Part shown: positions 1 through 8,280 of the stretch, one piece after another
How the letters are laid out: every line of letters begins with the position of its first letter
Numbering within the stretch: the stretch's first letter is position 1
Position numbers and translations under genes: made by a program
The notes under the pieces: model-generated
Databases searched by the model: none
The model's input: only the letters and a program-made list of their open reading frames with translations
What the model was told of the DNA's origin: nothing
DNA from: Mucilaginibacter sp.
Lineage (GTDB): Bacteria; Bacteroidota; Bacteroidia; Sphingobacteriales; Sphingobacteriaceae
DNA length: 64,000 bases
Direction of reading: 5' to 3'
Assembly: GCF_025359345.1 (NCBI RefSeq)
Contig: NZ_JANYGQ010000028.1
Coordinates: 248,001 to 312,000, forward strand

Positions 1-9
1 TCTTCAACA

Positions 10-1248
10 TTAAGCCACTTTTAACTTTTTAAGGTCCGATTTTTCGAATTTCTCGCGGGCGTAATCAAGCGTTACATTTAAGCGCTTAATTTCTTTTTTC
101 GACGGAAACTCAAACATGGCGTCAATCATTATCGCCTCACATATCGAGCGCAGGCCGCGGGCGCCAAGTTTAAACTCAACCGCTTTGTCAACAATAAAAT
201 CAAGTACATCGTCTTCAAACTCAAGCTTTACACCTTCGTATTCAAACAGCTTTTTGTACTGTTTCAACAGCGAGTTTTTTGGCTCAGTTAAAATATTGTG
301 CAAAGCTTCCCTGTCGAGCGGATTCAAATACGTAAGCACAGGCAAACGGCCGATCAACTCCGGTATCAATCCGAATGATTTTAAATCCTGCGGAGTAATG
401 TACTTATACAGGTTTTTCAAATCTACCTCACCATCATCACGTTTCATTTTGTAACCAACAGTTTGGGTACGCAGGCGGTTGGCAATTTTACGGTCGATAC
501 CATCGAAAGCCCCGCCACATATAAACAGGATATTGTTGGTATTAACGGTAATCATTTTCTGGTCGGGATGTTTCCGGCCGCCCTGCGGCGGTACGTTAAC
601 ATTTGTTCCTTCCAAAATCTTCAATAAAGCCTGTTGTACGCCTTCGCCCGATACGTCACGGGTGATAGATGCATTATCGCTTTTGCGGGCAATTTTATCA
701 ACCTCATCAATATAAACAATACCACGCTCGGCGGTTGCTACATCATAATCGGCAGATTGAAGCAAACGGGTTAGAATACTTTCAACGTCTTCCCCCACAT
801 AGCCTGCTTCTGTTAAAACTGTAGCATCGCAGATGCAGAATGGAACATTTAATATTTTAGCGAGGGTTTTTGCCAGTAGTGTTTTACCGGTCCCGGTTTC
901 GCCAACCATAATAATGTTTGATTTTTCAATTTCCACATCATCCTTTTCAACACGCTGGTTAAGGCGCTTGTAGTGGTTGTAAACGGCAACGGCAAGTATC
1001 TTTTTGGCATCATCCTGACCAATAACATATTGATCCAGGTGGCCTTTAATTTCAGCAGGTTTTAACACCGCAGGTACCGATGGCGAAGTTTTTACCTTGC
1101 GCACTTTCAGCTCCTCAGCCAGTATTTCATTAGCCTGGTTGACGCACTTATCACAGATGTGCGCATCAAGGCCGGCAATCAGCATCAGGGAGTCCTGTTT
1201 ACCTGCCCCACAAAACGAACACCTGATCTCCTTGCTGTTTTTATTCAT
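10..1248 (-). CDS. clpX: ATP-dependent Clp protease ATP-binding subunit ClpX
   Basis: This is the AAA+ unfoldase that feeds substrates to ClpP. The 412-residue product has the family's usual length. The N-terminal zinc-binding domain has Cys10, Cys13, Cys32 and Cys35. The AAA+ core shows Walker A GETGTGKT (116-123), pore loop GYVG (149-152), Walker B IVYIDE (177-182) and the RKH loop (225-227). A GARGLR sensor-2 motif lies near the C terminus. A Val-Gly-Tyr stretch stands where the ClpP-contacting IGF loop is expected. The neighbouring clpP is on the same strand 149 bases upstream, so the two are probably coexpressed, although clpX has its own -7-like box at 1266-1273. Confidence 0.98.
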   Translation of the reverse strand: MNKNSKEIRCSFCGAGKQDSLMLIAGLDAHICDKCVNQANEILAEELKVRKVKTSPSVPAVLKPAEIKGHLDQYVIGQDDAKKILAVAVYNHYKRLNQRVEKDDVEIEKSNIIMVGETGTGKTLLAKTLAKILNVPFCICDATVLTEAGYVGEDVESILTRLLQSADYDVATAERGIVYIDEVDKIARKSDNASITRDVSGEGVQQALLKILEGTNVNVPPQGGRKHPDQKMITVNTNNILFICGGAFDGIDRKIANRLRTQTVGYKMKRDDGEVDLKNLYKYITPQDLKSFGLIPELIGRLPVLTYLNPLDREALHNILTEPKNSLLKQYKKLFEYEGVKLEFEDDVLDFIVDKAVEFKLGARGLRSICEAIMIDAMFEFPSKKEIKRLNVTLDYAREKFEKSDLKKLKVA

Positions 1249-1265
1249 TTGATTTACTTTACTTA

Positions 1266-1273
1266 CAAATTTA
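1266..1273 (-). promoter_or_regulatory. Possible -7 element upstream of clpX
   Basis: On the minus strand this reads TAAATTTG, an exact match to the Bacteroidota -7 consensus TAnnTTTG, 17 bases before the clpX start. No TTG is found at the expected -33 distance, where the AGTCCGAAAG repeat lies instead. The call rests on one element only. Confidence 0.35.
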
Positions 1274-1279
1274 ATGAAA

Positions 1280-1396
1280 AAAGTCCGAAAGTCCGAAAGT
1301 CAGTAAAGTCCGAAAGATAATTTCGTCAAAACTTCTAACTTTTTAAATATTTGCAATCCGTTTTTTGTCTTTCGGACGTTAGGGACTTTCGGACTA
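1280..1396. repeat. AGTCCGAAAG inverted-repeat element between clpX and clpP
   Basis: The left part has three copies of the word AGTCCGAAAG or a close variant. The right part (about 1367-1395) has the same word in inverse orientation (CTTTCGGAC, ACTTTCGGACT). Together they could fold into a long imperfect hairpin. The same word recurs in the next two gaps (2207-2453 and near 3915-3950). Confidence 0.7.
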
Positions 1397-1397
1397 C

Positions 1398-2108
1398 TTA
1401 GGCTTTATTCCCTCTTAAAATTTCATCCACCATACCAAATTCTTTTGCTTCTTCGGCTATCATCCAGTAATCACGGTCTGATGCTTTATCAACTTTTTCA
1501 TACGATGCCCCGCTGTGATCAGCGATGATCTGGTACAATTCTTTCTTCAATTTAGTGATCTCGTGGTATGATATTTCAATGTCTGACTGCTGGCCTTGCG
1601 CACCACCAGATGGCTGATGTATCATCACTCTTGCATGTGGTAACGCTGCCCTTTTGCCTGCAGCGCCTGCGCATAACAGCACGGCACCCATTGAGGCGGC
1701 CATACCTGTACAAATTGTTGCTACATCGTTTGATATAAATTGCATGGTGTCATATATACCCAAACCGGCGTAAACCGAGCCACCCGGCGAATTGATGTAT
1801 ATCTGTATATCACGTTTTGCATCAGCCGATTGAAGGAATAGCAATTGGGCTTGAATAATGTTTGCAATATTTTCATAAATCGCATCGCCAAGGAAAATGA
1901 TGCGGTCCATCATTAAACGCGAAAATACGTCCATTTGGGCTACGTTAAGCTGGCGCTCTTCAATAATGTAAGGCGTCATGCCGGTTATCCCGGTTGGCAT
2001 GCGGGTTGCGTCAACGCGCGAAATAAATTTATCTACAAAAAGACTGTTAATGCGGTGGTGCTTAACAGCGTATTTCCTGAATTCATTCTTATCAATATTA
2101 CTGCTCAT
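1398..2108 (-). CDS. clpP: ATP-dependent Clp protease proteolytic subunit ClpP
   Basis: This serine peptidase forms the tetradecameric chamber partnered by ClpX. The catalytic triad is visible as Ser139 (GMAASMGA), His164 (MIHQPSGG) and Asp213 (DRDYWM). The oxyanion-loop sequence SPGGSVYAG is also present. At 236 residues it is longer than the roughly 195-207 of most ClpPs because of about 35-40 extra N-terminal residues. A later Met37 start would give a canonical length, but longer N termini occur in this phylum and the upstream ATG is plausible. It lies between tig and clpX on the same strand, the common tig-clpP-clpX order. Confidence 0.97.
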   Translation of the reverse strand: MSSNIDKNEFRKYAVKHHRINSLFVDKFISRVDATRMPTGITGMTPYIIEERQLNVAQMDVFSRLMMDRIIFLGDAIYENIANIIQAQLLFLQSADAKRDIQIYINSPGGSVYAGLGIYDTMQFISNDVATICTGMAASMGAVLLCAGAAGKRAALPHARVMIHQPSGGAQGQQSDIEISYHEITKLKKELYQIIADHSGASYEKVDKASDRDYWMIAEEAKEFGMVDEILRGNKA

Positions 2109-2451
2109 GATTTTTTTGTTAGTGTGGGGGTTTTAATCGCGATAAATATAGTTGTTACTTAAATACTTTTATTAACAGAAAGTTTTTTGAAAGTAAATTT
2201 ATTTGGAAAAGTCCGAAAAGTCGGGAAAGTCCGGAAGTCCGAAAGATGATTTTCAATTGAACCAACCGTCATGCTGAACTTGTTTCGGCACCCCACATGC
2301 TAAATGATCAGCACGCTGGCAACTTGTCCAGTGAGGTGCCGAAATAAATTCGGCATGACGTCCGGGGTAGGTATCGAAAAATACAAAAGCCCGAAAGTAA
2401 AAGACAATTTCTCCTACTTTCGGACTTTACTGACTTTTCGGTCTTTCGGAC
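2109..2451. other. 343-base gap between clpP and tig, filled by nested inverted repeats
   Basis: There is no coding sequence here. The gap holds an outer pair of AGTCCGAAAG-type arms (about 2207-2249 and 2415-2453) enclosing a second palindromic element (2267-2360). The part next to clpP (2109-2205) is AT-rich and would hold any clpP promoter. A near match to the -7 consensus (TATATTTA on the minus strand) is present but not convincing. Confidence 0.7.
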
Positions 2452-2453
2452 TT
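2207..2453. repeat. Outer AGTCCGAAAG inverted repeat upstream of clpP
   Basis: The left arm at 2207-2249 carries repeats of GTCCGAAAG with small variations. The right arm at 2415-2453 is the inverse (CTTTCGGACTT, TTTCGGTCTTTCGGACTT) and runs into the tig stop codon. The family is the same as at 1280-1396. Confidence 0.65.
2267..2360. repeat. Palindromic element with CGTCATGC termini nested inside the outer repeat
   Basis: The left end starts CGTCATGCTGAACTTG and the right end is close to its reverse complement (AATTCGGCATGACG). The arms are about 30 bases with few mismatches, and the whole is about 94 bases. It resembles MITE/REP-like intergenic elements of Sphingobacteriaceae and could form one long hairpin. 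Confidence 0.65.
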
Positions 2454-3807
2454 AATTTTTATTTCCGAACTCGCTTGTAAAATCTGTATAAGAAATTTCT
2501 TTCGGTTCTAAAGTAACAACGCTTTTTATGTAGTCAAATACTCTTAATGCTTTTACATCTTCAAATATTTTGTTTGCATTTTCTTTGTTCTGCAGGTATT
2601 GTACAGCGTACTGGCTCAGCTGCTCTTCATCGATAGGCTGACCGTACATGGTAAACTGCTGGCCTAAACGTGCCTTTGCCAGTTGGAAAACGTCCTCGTA
2701 TTTAATCTCAAGTTCGTTGTCTTTAATTATTTTGTTTTCAATTAAAGTCCACTTAAGGTTTTGGGCAAAATCGTTATAGCCACCTGCAAGTTCCTCGGGG
2801 GTAAGTTTTTCGTTGGTTGCCTGTAACCAGCGTTTTAAAAACTCATCGGGCAACTCAAAGGTCACCTTACCTAAACCATATTGATAAATGTCGCCCTGCA
2901 GTTTGCGTTCCGCATCCTGCTGCATCATCGTTTCAATTTCCTCGGTAATTTTAGCCCTGAACTCTTCTTCAGTTGTTACTACACCTTCACCAAATAATTT
3001 GTCAAAGAACTCCTGGTTTAAATCGCCTTCTTCCAAACGATTAACATTTTTAACAGTTAAACGGAAGTCCGATTTTAAATCTGCCGCTGTTTCTTCGTCA
3101 ATTTTTAACAAGCCTGCAACTTTAGCTGCGTCGTTATCAAATGCTTTCTGAATATCAAGCGTAACCTCATCACCTTTTTTCAGGCCGATCAATGATGCTT
3201 TTACAGCTTCATCTTTTACCTGGTCCAAACGAACCGATGAGGTATTGCTGATGCCATCCTCAAAAACAGAACCATCCGGCGAAAGCTGAACTAATTCGCC
3301 ATAAAGCACATCGCCATCTGCCGATACGTCAGGATTTGTCATTTTGCCATAGCCACGACGGATGTTTTTGATACGCTCTGCCAGTGTAGCCTCGTCGGCT
3401 TTAATAACATATTGGGTTAATTTATCTTTCGATGAAAAATCGATACTGAACTCAGGAGCCAGGCCAACTTCATAGTTAAATTCAAAGTTGTCGGCAAAAT
3501 CCCAATTGTATTCACGCTCATCACCTCGTTTTGGCAATGGCTGGCCTAAAACTTCAAGCTTTTCGTCCTCTAAATATTTATTCAAAGTATCCGACAGCAT
3601 GTTGTTTATCTCATCAACCAAAATGCTTTTGCCGTACATCCTTTTGATGTGCGATGATGGCACCATACCCGGGCGGAAGCCTGGTATTTTTGCTTTTTTA
3701 GCGTGTTCCTTAATGGCTTTCTCAACACGTGGCTGGTAGTCCTCGGGGTTGATATTGATTTTTACAACTGCATTCAGGTTATCAATTTTCTCCTGTGATA
3801 TATTCAT
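2452..3807 (-). CDS. tig: Trigger factor, ribosome-associated chaperone and peptidyl-prolyl isomerase
   Basis: Trigger factor binds at the ribosome exit tunnel and shields nascent chains. The 451-residue product is of normal family length. The N-terminal ribosome-binding domain contains the signature-like GFRPGMVP loop (residues about 43-50). A divergent FKBP-like middle domain and a long, charged, helical C-terminal arm domain follow. The middle PPIase region is poorly conserved, as is usual for Bacteroidota trigger factors. It is the first gene of the tig-clpP-clpX series. A terminator-like hairpin and a -7-like box lie 57-92 bases upstream. Confidence 0.93.
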   Translation of the reverse strand: MNISQEKIDNLNAVVKININPEDYQPRVEKAIKEHAKKAKIPGFRPGMVPSSHIKRMYGKSILVDEINNMLSDTLNKYLEDEKLEVLGQPLPKRGDEREYNWDFADNFEFNYEVGLAPEFSIDFSSKDKLTQYVIKADEATLAERIKNIRRGYGKMTNPDVSADGDVLYGELVQLSPDGSVFEDGISNTSSVRLDQVKDEAVKASLIGLKKGDEVTLDIQKAFDNDAAKVAGLLKIDEETAADLKSDFRLTVKNVNRLEEGDLNQEFFDKLFGEGVVTTEEEFRAKITEEIETMMQQDAERKLQGDIYQYGLGKVTFELPDEFLKRWLQATNEKLTPEELAGGYNDFAQNLKWTLIENKIIKDNELEIKYEDVFQLAKARLGQQFTMYGQPIDEEQLSQYAVQYLQNKENANKIFEDVKALRVFDYIKSVVTLEPKEISYTDFTSEFGNKN

Positions 3808-3863
3808 CTTTTACCGGTATTTTAATCTTTAAAGTATTTAAGCGAAGCCCCTAAATTATAGGC

Positions 3864-3892
3864 AAATAAAAAGCCCCTGCTTTTGGAGGGGC
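3864..3892 (-). terminator. Rho-independent terminator upstream of tig
   Basis: On the minus strand the stem is GCCCCT/AGGGGC with an 8-base loop, followed by TTTTTATTT. It would stop transcription coming from the cytochrome region before tig. Confidence 0.6.
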
Positions 3893-3899
3893 AAAGGTA
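3892..3899 (-). promoter_or_regulatory. Possible -7 element for tig
   Basis: The minus strand reads TACCTTTG, an exact TAnnTTTG match, touching the 5' base of the terminator stem. A start a few bases downstream would fall inside the stem, so the tig transcript itself would lack the full hairpin. There is no perfect TTG at -33; the nearest is TTTCG. Confidence 0.4.
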
Positions 3900-3914
3900 G
3901 GAAAAAAGTATTGA

Positions 3915-4053
3915 AGTTCGAAAAGTCGGGAAAGTCCGAAAAGTCAGTAAAGAAGAAAAAGTTGATTAAGTGAGTGGTTGATTAGGTGAATGGTTGAGTG
4001 GCGACAGTTGTTAAACCACTCACCACTCACCATTCTCCACTCACCACTCACTC
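3915..4053. repeat. Composite inverted repeats downstream of the cytochrome c remnant
   Basis: Positions 3915-3950 carry another run of GTCCGAAAAG-type words. Positions 3961-4053 form a separate imperfect palindrome: GAGTGGTTGATTAGGTGAA on the left and a series of CACTCACCA words on the right. It overlaps the stop codon of the gene ending at 4048. Confidence 0.6.
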
Positions 4054-4494
4054 TGACTTGACAAAACTATTTGCCGTAAACTTAACCACCGTATTTTTTA
4101 CCGGCTTTAATGTTTTTATATAAGCAAACATCGCGCGTAAGTCACTTTCCTTTATCCCGCTAAAGTTGTACCATGGCATAATGGTTTGGGGGTCGGTGGG
4201 CGATACTTTGGCTGCTTTTTCGCGGTCGCTAAATGTTTTAAAACGCTGTACAAAAGCATCGGCCGTCCAGTTGCCTATCCCGGTTTCTTTATCAGGAGTA
4301 ATATTGGCCGACCGGACAGTATTATTCCCGATCCTGAATTCGCGCCCGCCCGCAAACTCCATACCGGCTATCATTTCTCCCTTAACGTTTTGGGTATGGC
4401 AATCCATGCACGCCGCGGCATTAACCAGGTATGCGCCGTATTTTAAAGTATCGGCCGGGTTGGGGATGGTGCCCAGGCTTGCTTTCTTAGGCAT
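4048..4494 (-). pseudogene. C-terminal half of a broken diheme cytochrome c
   Basis: The 148-residue frame carries one heme-attachment motif, CMDCH, and ends with a cytochrome c helix (MFAYIKTLKP). It has no signal peptide, so its heme would not be attached in the periplasm if translated alone. Its ATG overlaps the stop of the upstream half by 8 bases (ATGCCTAA) in a different frame. Intact family members, as I recall them, have about 25-30 residues (YIRxL...INT) between the IAY that ends the upstream half and the PKKAS/IPNP that starts this one. The simplest reading is an internal deletion plus frameshift in one gene at 4048-4960. Confidence 0.7.
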
Positions 4495-4960
4495 GGTATG
4501 CTATTAGGGCATAAACGTCCTCGCGGGCCAGTTTTGAATAAGATGGCCAGGGCATCAACGGAAATATGGCCACGCCGTCTTTACGTACACCAGTGGTAAT
4601 GGCCCTGAAAATTTCGCCATCCGTCCAGTCTTTTAATTTATAAGGGGTAATGTTAGGTACATGTACACTACCCGGGAAACTTACTTTTTCGTCGAATACT
4701 TCACCGCCCTGGCCTAGTTTGCCGTCGAGTAACGGGCCCGCATAGCGGGAAAAATCGCGCTGGGAATGGCAATCGACACAAAGGGTAACATGGTTTGCCA
4801 GGTATTCGCCCCTCGCTACCAATTGCGCTGTGGGCGTTACATGTATGTCTTCAGGCGGACCGACATTTGGCAGGCAAAGGGTAATGTACGATATGGCAGA
4901 AACTACCACAAGTACAATTGCTATAACTAAGTATAGCAATACTTTTTTGAACTTTTTCAT
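4487..4960 (-). pseudogene. N-terminal half of a broken diheme cytochrome c
   Basis: The 157-residue frame begins with a hydrophobic signal anchor (residues 8-29), followed by the heme motif CVDCH. It ends abruptly at DVYALIAYHA, within the final helix of the first cytochrome domain. Intact members continue into a second CxxCH domain, which here lies out of frame just downstream (4048-4494). The first domain is complete enough that a monoheme protein could still be made. I consider the locus a decaying gene; translational coupling through the 8-base overlap is the alternative. Confidence 0.7.
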
Positions 4961-4974
4961 GATGGGTTAATTCG

Positions 4975-5100
4975 GTTGATTATGTTAGATTGAGTTGATT
5001 AAGTTTATTTAATTTAAATGATTGGGCTTCACTCACCTTTCACCCTCTAAATATTCAACAACTTAATCAACCGCTCTCTTAATCAACCCAATCAACTGGA
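4975..5100. repeat. GTTGATTAAG-type inverted repeat
   Basis: GTTGATTATG and GTTGATTAAG words near 4977-5008 are mirrored by ACTTAATCAAC, CTTAATCAACC and CAATCAACT near 5059-5098. The repeat fills the gap between two minus-strand genes and could form an imperfect stem. Confidence 0.6.
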
Positions 5101-5101
5101 T

Positions 5102-5821
5102 CTAGTCCGCTTTTTCTACAGATGATGCACCGGATTTATCATTGTTTACAGCCGGATTGCCCTTATACTTCACGTCAGACGCGCCGCTTGAATGCACATT
5201 TAATTTATTTAGCACATTCACTTCGCTGTGGCCAACGCCCGAACTGCTAATGCTGCAGTTGCTTACTACAAAATCGAAGGCATGCAATTTGCCGCTGCCT
5301 GCCATCTCCACATCGTGGCTGGTCGCCTGCCCTTTTAAATTTATGGTGGTAACACCGCTGCCTGTCGTACGCACGTTGGCCGCATTAAGGTCCAAGGTTA
5401 ATTTGGTTGCACTCGATAGGTTAAATTCAATATCCTGGGTAGTTATTTTGCCATCCGATTCAACTTCGACGGCACCCGAAGCTTTTAACTCATTCAAGCG
5501 TTTAATACCAACATACACGGTCATCTGGCCGGTGTTGCACAGGTTGCGTTTGGTGCTAATTTTCAACCTGTCGCCGCTTACTGTGGTGCGGATATATTTA
5601 AGGAGGTTATCGTCGGCAGTGATTTTTATATCAAGCGTACTATCCTGTTTTAAAATCACTTTAAAACCGCCTGATATGGTGATTTTTTCAAACCCATCCA
5701 CCTTGCGGCTTTCAGATTGCTGGTGGCCCGAGCCGTGCACACAACCTAACCTGCACGAAGCCAGGCCGCCAAGCGTGATACCTGCAATTGCCAGGGCGAA
5801 TAATAACTTTATTTTTTTCAT
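5102..5821 (-). CDS. GIN-domain (DUF2807) lipoprotein
   Basis: The 239-residue product is a predicted outer-surface or periplasmic lipoprotein. A signal sequence at residues 1-22 ends in the lipobox LASC, giving lipidation at Cys23. The rest is a putative auto-transporter adhesin head GIN domain (DUF2807): a right-handed beta-structure with repeated short strands and alternating Ser/Gly/Thr turns (for example GSGVTTINLKG and SSGVGHSEVN). The family is abundant in Bacteroidota and its function is unproven. The gene next upstream on this strand encodes a related, non-lipidated product. A -7-like box (5867-5874) overlaps the terminator of that upstream gene. Confidence 0.85.
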   Translation of the reverse strand: MKKIKLLFALAIAGITLGGLASCRLGCVHGSGHQQSESRKVDGFEKITISGGFKVILKQDSTLDIKITADDNLLKYIRTTVSGDRLKISTKRNLCNTGQMTVYVGIKRLNELKASGAVEVESDGKITTQDIEFNLSSATKLTLDLNAANVRTTGSGVTTINLKGQATSHDVEMAGSGKLHAFDFVVSNCSISSSGVGHSEVNVLNKLNVHSSGASDVKYKGNPAVNNDKSGASSVEKAD

Positions 5822-5866
5822 GACTTTTTTAAGTTTTGGACTTATTACTGATTGGTTAAGTTACAT

Positions 5867-5874
5867 CAAATTTA
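5867..5874 (-). promoter_or_regulatory. Possible -7 element for the GIN-domain lipoprotein gene
   Basis: The minus strand reads TAAATTTG, an exact match to TAnnTTTG, 45 bases before the start codon. No -33 TTG is seen at standard spacing. Confidence 0.3.
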
Positions 5875-5907
5875 AAAAAAGCTGCCATATTTTCTACGAC
5901 AGCTTTT
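5874..5907 (-). terminator. Rho-independent terminator after the second GIN-domain gene
   Basis: On the minus strand AAAAGCTGTC pairs with GGCAGCTTTT (one G-U pair) around an 11-base loop and is followed by more T residues. It lies about 28 bases after the stop at 5936. Confidence 0.65.
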
Positions 5908-5935
5908 AAATATATGCCTTGTTTTTTATTGAGGA

Positions 5936-6544
5936 TTAAAGGTCGGCTAAGTCAAATCCTTTAGCTGTTACCTGTCCTTGTGCTTGTTTTTTTGAAGTGT
6001 GGCCGGCTACCAGGTTTTTGTGATCTACATTTTCGTCGCGGTCGCAGCTTAAAGCGTATTCAGTTACGTTACCGCTAAGGCTGGCTTTAGCATCGTCATT
6101 TACAGTTAAGCTGGCGCTGAAGGCATCGATGTTCAATTTGGCAGATGCATGGTTGTGTAAATCAACGTCAAACTCAATTTTTGAAATATCGCCGAATGAT
6201 TTTACTTCTGAATTATCATAAGCTGATACGGCGCGTAAATCGTTTGCAGTAACCCACACTACCAATTTATCGGTGCTGTATGAAGCGATTCTCAATACAC
6301 CGTTTTTGCTTTGTACCAAAGCACTTTGGCTGTAATATTTGTTGTAAACTTTTACCTGGTCGGCAGCGCCGTCTGATATGTAAAGCTGAACGTTGCCGCG
6401 TACTTCAATTTTGTTGATGGCGCTAACGTCGGTTAATACGGTGTAGCTGTTATCTGCGTTTTTTGCAGTTGCTGCTGAAGCTGAATTTGTTACTCCGAAG
6501 GCTAAAACTAAGGCTGCGAAGATGGTTATGATTTGAGTTTTCAT
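5936..6544 (-). CDS. Secreted GIN-domain (DUF2807)-like protein
   Basis: The product is a predicted exported protein of 202 residues. I chose the ATG at 6544 because it starts directly with a clean signal peptide (MKTQIITIFAALVLAFG...NSASA). A frame open back to 6601 would add 19 residues before that signal. The mature part has the short-strand beta pattern of DUF2807 (IEVRGNVQLYISDG, LRAVSAYDNSEVKSFG). It lacks a lipobox, unlike the neighbouring lipoprotein. The C terminus (KKQAQGQVTAKGFDLADL) is polar. Function is unknown; a surface or periplasmic role is inferred from export only. A terminator follows it. Confidence 0.75.
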   Translation of the reverse strand: MKTQIITIFAALVLAFGVTNSASAATAKNADNSYTVLTDVSAINKIEVRGNVQLYISDGAADQVKVYNKYYSQSALVQSKNGVLRIASYSTDKLVVWVTANDLRAVSAYDNSEVKSFGDISKIEFDVDLHNHASAKLNIDAFSASLTVNDDAKASLSGNVTEYALSCDRDENVDHKNLVAGHTSKKQAQGQVTAKGFDLADL

Positions 6545-6601
6545 GATATGTTTTATTTTGATTGTCAAGTAATTATATTTTCTAATTTCTGAATACACCA
6601 A

Positions 6602-6795
6602 TAAGACGAACCCAAATAAAGTTCGTTACAGCAAATTGGTCCCTATTAGGTATAGAGGCGGTTTTACTCGGTAAACCGGGAAAAATAGTCGGTGAAAATG
6701 GAGGAAAAATTATTGGTGTATCGTGCACACTGTGTACTTGGGTGGATCGGGGTATTTACCGGAAAGCTGTATCTTGCAAATTATAATTATTTACC
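6602..6795. other. Divergent promoter region between the GIN-domain gene and gntK
   Basis: No gene is seen in these 194 bases. An imperfect dyad GTGCACACTGTGTAC near 6723-6738 is a candidate operator for gntK. No convincing TAnnTTTG box was found. Confidence 0.3.
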
Positions 6796-8280
6796 ATGAA
6801 ATATGTTTTAGGGGTGGATACTGGCACGGGCAGCGTGAAAGCAGTGGCGGTAAACTTGCAATGCCAATCGTTTGCTGATAACCAGTTGTATTACAGCTAC
6901 AATGCACCCAAACCCGGCTATCATGAGCAGGATCCGGAACTAATTTGGGAAGCCTTCAAAGCCTGCATCGAAGGTGTTATTGCCAAAATTGGAACACCGC
7001 CTTTGGCTGTAAGCCTCAGCAGCGCTATGCACAGTTTAATTGCCGTTGATGCAGAAGGCAACGCTTTGGCCCCAATGATAACCTGGGCCGACAGCCGTAG
7101 CGCAGCTATAGCCAAACAATTAAGACAAACCGATAGGGGGATGGTCATTTATAAAGCTACCGGCACGCCGTTGCACGCCATGTCGCCGCTGTGCAAAATC
7201 ATCTGGATAAGGGAAAATGACCCGGCGCTATTTAATAAAACGTATAAGTTTATTTCGATAAAAGAATATATCTGGCACAAACTATTTAACGGGTTTGAAC
7301 TGGATGAATCGAACGCGTCATGCACTGGTTTGTTTGATATTGAGAAGTTTGTATGGTATGAAGATGCATTAAACCTGGCAGGGATTACCCCCAAGTCATT
7401 ATCAAAAACGGTTGCTACCGATTATGCAAGAAATTACAACGGCGAAGGCAATTCCGGGTTAAAATCCTTAAAACCAAACACTCCATTCATTATCGGAGCA
7501 AGCGACGGCTGCCTTGCCAACCTGGGCAGCATGGCCGATAAAGCAGGTATAGCTGCCATTACCATTGGCACCAGCGGCGCGGTAAGGGTTGCCAGCAACA
7601 AGCCACTGCCAAACCCGGTTGCAATGACTTTTAGCTATATCCTTAACCGCGGTACCTATATCTGTGGCGGCCCAATAAATAATGGCGGCATAGCCCTGCA
7701 ATGGTGGCTGAAAACCAATAACCCAAACCCAACCGACAGTGATTACGAACATTTTTTTAATCAAATAGCCGCCATTCCCGCCGGCGGCAACGGCCTGTTG
7801 TTTTTACCCTACCTGACCGGCGAACGTGCCCCGATATGGGACAACGAAAGTTGCGGCACATTTTTCAACGTAAAGCTGCAACATACCCAGGCCCATTTTT
7901 CGCGGGCGGTACTGGAAGGTATTTGTTATGCGCTGAAAGATGTTTTAGATGCCGTACAGCAAAATGCTGAACCCATTACGCAGATAAACATCAGTGGCGG
8001 CATTGTAAAATCCAACCTTTGGATCCAAACCCTGGCCGATATTACCGGCAAAAAGCTGGTCGTGGTACAAAGTGATGACGCCTCAGCAATCGGCGCGGCC
8101 TTTATGGCTTTGAAAAGCATCGGCACGATTGAAGAATATCCGACCTCAAGCCCGGGGGCGTCAAAGGCATTTGAACCGGATGCGGCCAATACTGCCAGTT
8201 ATGCGGATAGTTTTGTTGTTTATAAGCAATTGTATACGGATTTGAAAGAGACGATGCACAAGGTCGCAGGGATTTTGTAG
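6796..8280 (+). CDS. gntK: FGGY-family gluconokinase
   Basis: It probably phosphorylates D-gluconate to 6-phosphogluconate with ATP, feeding the pentose phosphate or Entner-Doudoroff route. The 494-residue product has the two actin-like FGGY domains. The N-terminal phosphate loop is GVDTGTGSVK. The middle segment (SSAMHSL, TWADSRS, ATGTPLHAMSPLCKI) closely resembles the FGGY gluconate kinase GntK of Bacillus subtilis rather than xylulokinase. The C-terminal part has GGPINNGGIALQWW, YLTGERAPIWD and ISGGIVKSN. Xylulokinase or another sugar kinase remains the alternative. The gene stands alone 189 bases before glpD on the same strand. Confidence 0.8.
   Translation: MKYVLGVDTGTGSVKAVAVNLQCQSFADNQLYYSYNAPKPGYHEQDPELIWEAFKACIEGVIAKIGTPPLAVSLSSAMHSLIAVDAEGNALAPMITWADSRSAAIAKQLRQTDRGMVIYKATGTPLHAMSPLCKIIWIRENDPALFNKTYKFISIKEYIWHKLFNGFELDESNASCTGLFDIEKFVWYEDALNLAGITPKSLSKTVATDYARNYNGEGNSGLKSLKPNTPFIIGASDGCLANLGSMADKAGIAAITIGTSGAVRVASNKPLPNPVAMTFSYILNRGTYICGGPINNGGIALQWWLKTNNPNPTDSDYEHFFNQIAAIPAGGNGLLFLPYLTGERAPIWDNESCGTFFNVKLQHTQAHFSRAVLEGICYALKDVLDAVQQNAEPITQINISGGIVKSNLWIQTLADITGKKLVVVQSDDASAIGAAFMALKSIGTIEEYPTSSPGASKAFEPDAANTASYADSFVVYKQLYTDLKETMHKVAGIL

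Noticed and set aside
1280..1396. Possible CRISPR array suggested by repeated GTCCGAAAG words
   Set aside because: Repeat spacing is irregular, copies face each other in inverse orientation, and there are no unique spacers of even length or cas genes.
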